Source: Gnetum montanum
Taxonomy: Eukaryota; Streptophyta; Gnetopsida; Gnetales; Gnetaceae
Direction: 5' to 3'
Length of the DNA: 64,000 bases
NCBI GenBank assembly: GCA_015680685.1
Contig: MNCI01003660.1
Location: 733,101-797,100 of the forward strand
The notes beneath the pieces were generated by a model. It was not told the DNA's origin. It worked only from the letters and a program-made list of their open reading frames with translations, and did not search any database. Shown one piece after another: positions 55,857 through 64,000 of this stretch; the first letter of the stretch is position 1, and each line of letters opens with the position of its first letter. The translations under genes and the position numbers were made by a program.

Positions 55857-57460
55857 TGTAGCGACCAAAAACATCAGTGGCTGAAATGGAACATTGAGAT
55901 GTTTGCAGGCACATAGCTTTGACCCCATGTCCATGTGAGGGCCTAGTAGAGGCAAACACAGGATGCCTAGAATGATCTTGTTGATCAAATGGGGACTTAT
56001 AGGATGTAATGAAAAAAAATGATAACTACTTGTGTGGTGTTCATGGTGTCAATGGGGGTGAGTATAGTCAAGGGTTTCCACCAAAATAAAGGTGTCAATG
56101 CACGGTTACATGAAAAAATTGTGAACAATGCAAGTAAAATGTCAAAATGCAAATAAACTACTAAAAAATGCATAGGAGGAGAGCGAGAGAGAAAGTGGAA
56201 CCACCCCAAATGGGGTTGAGCATAGTTAACCTTAAATGGGACGAGAAAGGTATGCAGCATATAATAGGCATAGTAGACAATGTAGTCACAGTCTTAGGAT
56301 GTCTGGCCATGAAGATAGATGTTTTGCTATGGTGTCTATGCCTGTTAGGTTGGCCATTGTGGGATGTGGTGGACTATGATGGTCTCTAGTGATTTGTGAA
56401 GGTGAAAAAATGCTTTGCCTTGCTAAGATTTGAAATGCACCTCAAGAATGCCAAATGCTAAAATGCCTACAATGCAAATTTTCCAACCACTAAAATGTAG
56501 AGGAATGGGGTATTTATAGGGCTAGGTTTCTCATGGAATGTAGATTGGTTGTCATGTGGTAGTGGGATGGTTGGGACTATGCTACACCCAAGTATGCTCT
56601 CCATTGAAGCAAATGGTGTTATGCTTTGGTGTGCTTTAATGGACTCTGTGAGATTGCCAAATTGTGACTGCACTACCAACTACATGTTCATGTGATAAAA
56701 AGATTGCAATATGCCTAACAAAAATTCAGGTTTTGAGACTACACTTTAGGACTATGCTATCCACTATCTTGGGTGGTGTCGAGCATAGTTATAATTTTGG
56801 GGCAAAGAGGGATGCCAGAAAGATGCATGCTACTTGTTGAAGGTGTTGGAGTTGATGTGAATATTGATGCTGTGTTGTGGAGGCTTCTAGAAGTTATTCT
56901 AATTGTGTATGCATGACTATACTTTAGACTGGTGGAGAGCATAGTCCAATACTTAGAAAAGTTTTTGCAAAATCTAGCCATCTACTAACTACACTTCCAA
57001 CTAGGGTTGACTGTAGTCCTAGCACTTAGAGAAATTTCTGTAGAAATTAGGCTTCTAGTTGACTATGCTTGAATACACTCTAATGTAGTGGAGAGCATAG
57101 TCTCTGCCAAATTATTTCTTTCATGCCAACTAGGCTCTATAGCTCCTAGCTTGACACTTAGGAAAATTTGCAAAATTGGCCTCTAGTATTGACTATGCTC
57201 TCTACTAAGCTAACTACACTTTGGTGCAATGGAGAGCATAGTCCCAACACTTAGAAAAATTTACAACTTCTTACTTCATGCTGATACTTTTTAAAATTTC
57301 ACAAAATCTATCTTTAGAGCTAACTATGCTATCCACTAGGCTAACTACGCTATGGTGTAGTGGAGAGCATAGTCCTAGCACTTAGAAAAAATTTGCCTCA
57401 TGTTGACACTTCAACAAATTTTTAGTCAAGATGCAGTAGCCCAAATTTGGTAGTGTTTCA
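55857..57460 (-). repeat. 3' LTR of copy C
   Basis: 1604 bp, TGTAGCGACC ... TAGTGTTTCA. Inverted TATA box at 56511-56518. U3 (56740-57450) is an array of roughly 110-120 bp units with ACTATGCT/AGCATAGT pairs. The polypurine tract is at 57461-57476. Confidence 0.88.
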
Positions 57461-57476
57461 TTGGTTCCTCTTTGTT

Positions 57477-59129
57477 GATGTTTGGAGAAGTGGCTCAAGA
57501 GATGTCAACAAAGAATTGCAAAACACCATAGCAAGCTTGGCATGAATATCACTCTTCCATACCTTGTCAAATGTTATTTCATTGTGCTCAAGAGTGATGT
57601 GGATAGTGGTATGTTGGGGGTAAAGGGTACAGGCAATGTGCTAGGGATAACATGGGGAGATAAGGTGCAAATAGGATGTTAAGATGTAGGATGTGGAGTC
57701 ACCATGGTTGACGATGATCATGCCACCAAGGTGGCTTGCCTTTGAAAAGGTTGATCTCTCATCAGAGTGCTCATGAGAAAGTTAAGATGGATTTAGAGCT
57801 TAACCGATTGCAAAATTGCAATTCACTTAGAGTGCTTGGGGATGTGCTTTTTTCATTTTTCATTTTTATTTTTTTTCTATTTACTTTTTTGCTTTTTGCT
57901 TTGCTATAGGATGAACCTTCTTTGGGTTTTGCACAATGCTAAATACTAATTGCAGAATGCCTTTCATTAATTGGATTGTGTGCCACTAGAAGGGCTTCAC
58001 TTTGATGCTTGTGAAACCCTATCACATCTATGCGATAGGTGTTTCCTCCCAAGGATGACTTATGTTACATCTACTTGGGCTTTGACCAGCCAACAAAGGC
58101 TCCCTATAGAACAACTTATGTTATGTCCACATTAGGTTTTATGGTTTGGCTTGTAGAGGATGCCATGTAGTTATAGCACATATGCATCATAGGGATTTGC
58201 AGTTTTGATCATGTGAAAGAATGAAAGGGGTATGGAGAAATAGAGATGGGTGTAAGGAGGCTATAATGAGGTGATGGGGATGTGCACTCTTGGCCTAACT
58301 AGTTCAATCATGCACATGAAATAAATGTGGTGACTTACTATTGTGATGAGATGTGTCTTTGCATGACCACCTCAAGGATTCATCCTGTAAACATAGCTCT
58401 AAGAAGATAAGAAAATCATAAAACATGAAATGCAAGTAAAATGTTAGGGGTGATGATGCTGGAAGTGCTCCAAAGGTCAATGCGATGATAAGTGTTTAGA
58501 AGACCAGAAAAATTATTGGGGTGATAATGCTGCAAATGCTCCAAAGGCTATACTGATAGCAAGTGCTCAAAAAACCAAAAAAATGGTGGAGGCGATGATG
58601 CTGTAGATGCTCGAGAGCTTGCATTGATGGCAAGCACTCAGAAAGCTAGTGAAATGTGAAGGTGATGATGCTGTAGGTGCTTGAGAACCTACACCAACGA
58701 TAAGATCCCATAAAACCAAAAAAATATTAGGGGGCCATAATGCTACAAGTGCTTCCAAGCCCGAGCAATGATAATAGCTCAAAAAGTCAACAAAATGATG
58801 GGAGGCCATAATGCTCCAAAATTTGGGCCAATAATAGGAGCTCAAAGAATTAGAAAAATGATGGGGGCCATAATGTTGCAAGTGCTCCCAAGCTCGAGCA
58901 ATGTCAAGAGCCTAAAAATCAGAAAAATGGTGAGGGGCCATAATGCTACAAATGCTCCAAAGGCTAAGTTGATGGCCAATACTCCATTCTAGAACTGTAG
59001 TATCCCTACCCACATGGTGTAGAAAAGTGGGGGTGGGGGGCATGTGGGGGGTGGAGGTGGGGAGGAGTTGAAATTATTCTCACTCACTTACTCATGGAAC
59101 TATGTGTGATTGATGATGAACCAATTTTA
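57477..59129 (-). other. 3' UTR of copy C, with 62-75 bp tandem array
   Basis: Shares blocks with A and D (57980-58150). From 58445 to 58985 about eight units of GG.GATAATGCTACAAGTGCTCC.AAG, CAATGATAAGAGCTCAAAAA. No real coding capacity; open frames here are translations of the repeat. Confidence 0.65.
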
Positions 59130-59565
59130 AGGTCTTGGTATACCATGACATGCTAGTTTAGTCTTAGCAAACTATTGTATGCTAGTTTAACGTCATAGTG
59201 GATGAGTTGTTGTTCCAGTTTAACATCATGACAAAAGGACAAGCTATGCTAATTTAACACCATGGTAGATGAGTGTTGTTTCTATGATAGTTTAACATCA
59301 TAGCAGATAAATTTTGTACCAATTGATAGTCGTAGTAGACTTCTATGCCATTTTATAGTGATAGTAGACTTTTATGCCAGTTTATAGTCATAACAGACTT
59401 GCTATGCCAGTTTATAGTCATATCAGACTTGCTGTGTCAATTTATAGTCATAGAAAACTTGCTATGCCAGTTTATAGTCATAGTGGACTTGTTGAGCAAG
59501 TTTATAGTCATAGAAGACTCATTGTGCTAGTTTATAGTCATAGTAGACTTGTGCTTACCTTGCTT
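59130..59565. repeat. Paired-arm repeat array, copy C, expanded
   Basis: About twelve units. The last seven (59345-59560) are a near-regular 30-33 bp tandem expansion of GCCAGTTTATAGTCATA.CAGACTT (arms GTC and GAC). The short + strand open frames here are repeat translations. Confidence 0.75.
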
Positions 59566-59587
59566 TGATGAGATGTAGCATTGCATA

Positions 59588-60800
59588 CTAGGCGTAATAA
59601 GGCTTTAGGTATGAATGGTTTATCGGATTGGAAAATTCATTACCATATTGATTAGCAAAATGATGAGGGGCCATAATGCTACAAAATTCCCGATTGTCAT
59701 AGGCTTTAGTGACCAAGAAAGGCCCTTCCCAGTTGGTTGAGAATTTATCCATAGGTTCGCAAATGGCCTTAAGGACTAGGTCCCCTTTCTTGATTGAGCA
59801 CTGATGCTGGTTGTGATGGTGCTTTTGCATTTTCTTTTCTTGGTACCATTTGATGCGATTAAGCATACATATGCTCCTCCTCTATTGAGTCAAGGTCTAC
59901 AATCCTCAACTCATTATTTTGGGCTTCATCAATGAAGTTCGAGAGGATCACCTAGAGTAATGGAACTTGCAATTTAAGGGGCAAAATTGCTTCATATCTG
60001 TAGATAAGATTGTAAGGTATCTTACTTGTTGTTGTTTGTCAGGTTGTGTAGTAGGCCCAGAGTGCATAGACTAATTGCTCATGCCATTATCATTTTCTAT
60101 TTCTTAGCATCTTCTTTAGAAGGTTGATGATGACTTTGTTAGTGGCCTCCCCTTGGCCATTCCCTTGGAGGTAGTACAATGACAAGAAGGAGTGTTCAAT
60201 AGCAAGGTGCTCACAAAAGGCTTTGGTTTCAACACTACTAAGTTATGGCCCATTATTTGTGACTATGGTCATGGATAAGCTAAAACATGTCACTATGTTA
60301 TCAAGCTAGAACTTGCAAATCTATTATGATGTTGTCTTCCTAAGGGGAATAGCTTCAACCCACTTGGTAAAGTACTCAGTTGTGGTTATGATGAAGCTAT
60401 TCCCTATGGAGGTCTTAGGCATTATAGGTCGAATGATGTCCAAGCCCCAATGTTGGAATGATGACATGATCTATGTTATGTGCAGTTTTGTTGGTGGCAC
60501 ATGCATTAAGTTTCCATGTTGTTGACACATGTCACAGATTTTGACCTTGGAAACACAATCACACTCCATGTAAGGCTAGTAATAGCCAAAGCATATGATT
60601 TTCACTGCCATTGCTCTAGGTTCTATGTGGCCTTTGCACAGTCCCTCATGGGCCTCTTCAATGATCATTTGCACTTCACTATCGCTCACACAGGTTAGTA
60701 GTATGTCATTGTAGGATCTATAACATAAGGTGTTATAATCCACAATGATGTACTATTGTGAATTTTTATGTACTACATCTTTCTAAGTGGTAGTTAAGTG
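59588..60800 (-). pseudogene. Integrase of copy C, with 8-codon repeat insertion
   Basis: The C-terminal domain is open (59588-59866): IKKGDLVLKAIC, NWEGPFLV, ending NHSYLKPYY. It carries an extra CSIMAPHH (about 59664-59687) absent in A and B, matching the 3' UTR array word GGCCATAATGCTAC. The core and the zinc-binding domain (about 60527-60660) follow with stops. Confidence 0.75.
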
Positions 60801-61870
60801 TTTTGGAGGCTCACCTCATAGAAGGTATGTCTTAATGTCATCATATCACTCTCTTGCATGGGTTGTGCTAATTGTGGCTATGGATGCAGCATTAGTTATT
60901 TACATGATAGGCATAGTGCAATCCACCACTGAGGTGGGCAATGCATGGAACATGTTTGGTGCAATGCTTAAGGCTAATGTTGCTAAGGTGTTGGCTATGG
61001 CATTCTCTTTATAGAGAATGTATTGGACATCTACTATTGCAAATTATTTAAGCAAGTGCTTTTTCAAGCAACAGTAAGGTTGTAAATGTTATGCCTTATA
61101 GGCATAAACCTCCATTACCTGGTTGGCCACTAATTGTAAGTCACCTTAGATATCTAGGTTTGAAATCCCTAAGTTGCATAGTACAAGGACACCTCGAAGG
61201 AGAACTTCATACTTTACCATATTGTTAGTGCAAAGGAATGTAAATGATATGTGAAGGGTTGGATCTCCTTGGAGGAAACTGTGATAATGATAGTGACACT
61301 ATCCCTTTGAGAGGTTGAAGCCCCATCAAAATGTAGAAGTGACTCAAAGTTGTTGGGCACTTGACTAATGCTACTAACATGCTCATCCAAGAATTCTAGA
61401 TCAATAGTTTCTTGATCATTGATAGGTGAAGCCATGAGTTGTGTGGCTATAGCTTGACCTTTTGTCAAGGCTTGCACAACGTAGTATAGGTCAAACTCCA
61501 TTGTTATTGCTTTCCATTGTGCAATACAACTACTTTTTTAGATGTTCATTATAATTGCTTAGAGTACATTATTCATGCAAATGATGTTGACTTGACTATG
61601 AAAAAGGTAATGTCTCCACTTCTTTAGTGAAAATGCTAAGGCAAGGTAATGCTTTTTCATATCATTATATTTTGCTTTGTGGGCTACTAACGCATAGCTT
61701 AAGTAGTAGACCAGAACCTCTGTGCCATCATCTCACTTTTGGCAAAGTAGAGAAGTGATGGATGTGTTAGAAGTAGCAAGGTAGATGTAAAAGGGTTTAT
61801 CTCCTTGTGGAGTGTGAACCATAGGGAGTTGAGCAAGGTCTTGCTTAAGATTGTCAAATGCTTGTTGGAA
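60801..61870 (-). pseudogene. RNase H pair of copy C
   Basis: Archaeal-type RNase H end at about 60950-61350 (LHFDGASTSQRDS visible at 61290-61330). The Ty3-type RNase H is at about 61440-61860. The open frame 61214-61501 spans the linker (YYVVQALTKGQAIATQL, like copy B SSMKGQAIADQL). Many stops. Confidence 0.7.
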
Positions 61871-63080
61871 CTAAGCTATCCACGCAAAGTGGGCTCCTTT
61901 CTTGAGGAGATGTTGCATTGGTTGTAACTTGTTAGTTAACCATCTAATAAACCTACATATGAACTACAATATACCTTGTAATCCTTGTAGCTTCCTAAGG
62001 TTGGTCGAGGATGCTAAGTTGGTTATGGCCTTAACCTTGTCAGGGTCTATGCATATTCTTGCTTCAGACACTACAAAATTGAGCATCTAGCTCATTGTGA
62101 TGCTAAAAACACATTTCTTGGGATTCAACCTAAGTTTGTGTTTTAAGAAACATTTAAGCACTATGTCTAGATCATTTGCATGATTGAGCAACATTTGCAT
62201 GGTGTTTTAATTGCTATGTCATCCACGTAATTGTTGAGAAAGCTTAAAATGTAATCATGAAAAATGTATGTCATTATGCATTGATAAGTTGCTCCTACAT
62301 TCTTGAGTCCAAAGGGCATCATGGTATAACAAAACGTACACTAGGGAGTTAAAACGGTTATGCTAATTTGGTGCTTAGGGTTGATCCAAATCTAGTTGTA
62401 GCTCGAGAACCTATCCATGAAGGACAACAAGGCATGACTAGCTGTGGTATTGATCAATTGATCAATACTAGTCAATTGGAAGTCATCTTTTATGGTTGCC
62501 TTGTTCAAGCCCTAGAAGTCAATGCAAATGCATATACTTATATTTTTCTTGGGTACAATTATGATGTTGGAGACCGAGTCTACATAGTCAATGGCCCAAA
62601 TGAAACTAGCTTTGTAAAGCTTGGTGATTTCATGATGAATGACCAATGCCACCTTAGGTCTAACCTTGTGTGCCTTCTATTTTATTGGCTTAATACAAGG
62701 ATTGAGGATAATGTTGTGCTAGACTAGCCAAAGGTCTAGGCATGGCATGTCCTCATATGACCATGAAAATACCTTGATGTTATCATTTAGCACCTTAGTG
62801 ATGTCTTGGGGATGTTGGGGATCTATCAAGGAGCTTAACTTTAGAATTTTTGCCTCACCGTTGGGTGTTGTTACAAGGATCTCAATAAGGGAATCCTCTG
62901 TGACATCTCTTGTCTCTAGATTAAGAGCCTTAACTAGATGGTTGGGCCAATTTAATGGTCTCTTTATGGATGCTATGTATTTAGCATAGGTTGTAGGCTC
63001 AATGTTTAGGCAATATGGGTTAATGGATTACTTGATATTACCATGAGGTCTCATGAGGACTAGGGGAGAAGGAAGCTACT
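61871..63080 (-). pseudogene. Reverse transcriptase of copy C (degenerate)
   Basis: Homologous throughout to the open RT of copy B. The catalytic YVDD codons survive (62218-62229), as does the FGLKN.GATY region near 62280-62320, but stops and shifts break the frame. The + strand open frames 62368-62989 are shadows. Confidence 0.75.
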
Positions 63081-63234
63081 CAAGCATGGCCATGTTGTGT
63101 TCTTGCAAAATAAACTAACAAAATGTTAAGCAGCACCTATCATAGCCAAGTTAATATGCAAAAATGAATAAAAATTAAAGTAATGAGAATTTTTCTAAGT
63201 ATGAAATAGGGGCTATAAAAAGGGGTAAGCATCT

Positions 63235-63335
63235 ATATGTGCCATTTTTAGGTGTTGGTAGGCCATGTGTGCGAATTTTAGATCTTAGTAAATCATGGGT
63301 GCTAGTTTTAGGTCTTAGTAGACCATAGATGCATT
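63235..63335. repeat. Paired-arm units between RT and antisense promoter, copy C
   Basis: Three units, the clearest GCTAGTTTTAGGTCTTAGTAGACC with arms GGTC/GACC. Confidence 0.6.
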
Positions 63336-63555
63336 AGATGTGTCATTTTAGGGAAGGCTAGCTGTGCTTGGAAGGTGAAATCAACAAAGGCATTGATTAG
63401 ACAACGAAAAGTTATAAATTTTGGCTAAGTGTGAATAACTATGCTCTCATCCAATTACACTCTCATCCAACTATGCTCTCACCAAAAGTTAAGAATTTTG
63501 GCTAAGCGTGAAGCACATTCCTGGGTTGGTGAGTCATTAAACGATCCTAGGAAGG

Positions 63556-63563
63556 TATAAATG
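63556..63563 (+). promoter_or_regulatory. Putative TATA box of the antisense gene, copy C
   Basis: TATAAATG after GATCCTAGGAAGG, the counterpart of 33949-33956 in B. The rest of the window (63564-64000) should be the leader of the antisense gene: 63640-63770 resembles copy A 13000-13120. No exon is identifiable before the edge. Confidence 0.4.
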
Positions 63564-64000
63564 CACATTTTACATGGGTAAGTTGTCATTTTTAAACTTG
63601 CAAAATGTGAAATAAAGAGTGTAGACTTGTCATCACAGTTATTTCATGTTGCTAGTGAAGAGCATATTTGGAGTCAAGATGACATGCCAAAGTGGATGCC
63701 TACACCCAAGACTAGCAAACATGGACAAAGGAGAATGAGCACGAGGCTACCTGCTATAGGCATGTGTGGAAAGGATGAGGCCATCGATGAAACACCACTA
63801 ATTTCAGCCTAGCACTTTGAAAAAATAACAACATAGAGCCCTTTTGGCTTTTGGGAAGAAAAATTTAACTAAGGCATGACACTCATGCTGGCTTGTCCTA
63901 GGCACTCACGCTGTGGTCACGTTAAGGTCACACTGGCAGCATGAGTGCAACATGAGCAACTCTAGGAGCCTCAAAACTGAGTCAAAATGGTTTTATTTCA

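Larger units (their letters stand above)
55857..64000 (-). mobile_element. Copy C: Tat-lineage element, right part outside window
   Basis: Minus-oriented. The left LTR starts TGTAGCGACC at 55857 in copia RNase H, preceded by GAGGT (the second copy of the duplication would lie outside). Sense order from right: antisense-gene promoter region at the window edge, RT, RNase H pair, integrase, repeat array, 3' UTR, polypurine tract, LTR. Age is similar to copy A (CpG-poor, many stops). Confidence 0.85.

Noticed and set aside
59345-59568. CRISPR-like look of the evenly spaced 30-33 bp repeats
   Set aside because: No unique spacers: the units are contiguous, diverged tandem copies of the paired-arm repeat inside a plant retrotransposon.

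Overview
The window looks like nuclear DNA of a land plant with a very large, repeat-filled genome (gymnosperm-like, but this cannot be proven from the sequence). I see no convincing host gene, rRNA or tRNA gene. Almost everything recognisable is LTR retrotransposon, much of it nested. Old copies are stop-ridden and CpG-poor, and two younger inserts (27515-42064 and 50587-52222) stand out as CpG-rich. A single N lies at 31100.

Layout. 1-1640: decayed Ty3/gypsy pol on the + strand. 1641-6550: AT-rich DNA containing a large imperfect inverted repeat (about 3690-5650). 6551-45646: three copies of one Ty3/gypsy family nested in each other. Outer copy A (minus) has target duplication GATGC/AATGC. 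Inside its gag sits copy D (plus, about 21305-43250, no RT/RH/IN). Inside D's 3' LTR sits copy B (minus, 27515-42064, duplication CTCTC), the best preserved. 45652-49258: AT-rich DNA with short tandem repeats and a Helitron Rep-like fragment. 49259-55856: Ty1/copia element F (plus), interrupted in gag by solo LTR E (50587-52222, duplication TGTGG) of the A/B/D family and cut in its RNase H region by copy C (minus), which runs off the window end.

The repeated family is a Tat-lineage Ty3/gypsy element: long (about 1.5-1.6 kb) LTRs beginning TGAAACAC and ending GTTACA, gag-protease, then RT, a Ty3-type RNase H, a second archaeal-type RNase H and integrase. Its unusual feature is a spliced, multi-exon gene on the OPPOSITE strand, about 4 kb long, between protease and RT. 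It is present at the same place in A and B with matching intron positions, and its TATA-like promoter is visible in A, B and C. Exons 2-3 resemble an FCP1/NIF-type HAD phosphatase domain whose catalytic aspartates are mostly lost. The later exons encode an unrecognised domain, a coiled-coil stretch and a Glu-rich acidic tail.

Arrays of a short repeat with paired arms (GTC-N6-GAC, GGCC-N6-GGCC, ATC-N6-GAT) lie in every non-coding junction of the element: between protease and the antisense gene, between the antisense promoter and RT, and between integrase and the 3' LTR. The gag-pol genes would work as an ordinary retrotransposon from the LTR promoter; the antisense gene would need removal from the pol mRNA as an intron or separate expression. 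All copies here carry stops and look defective.
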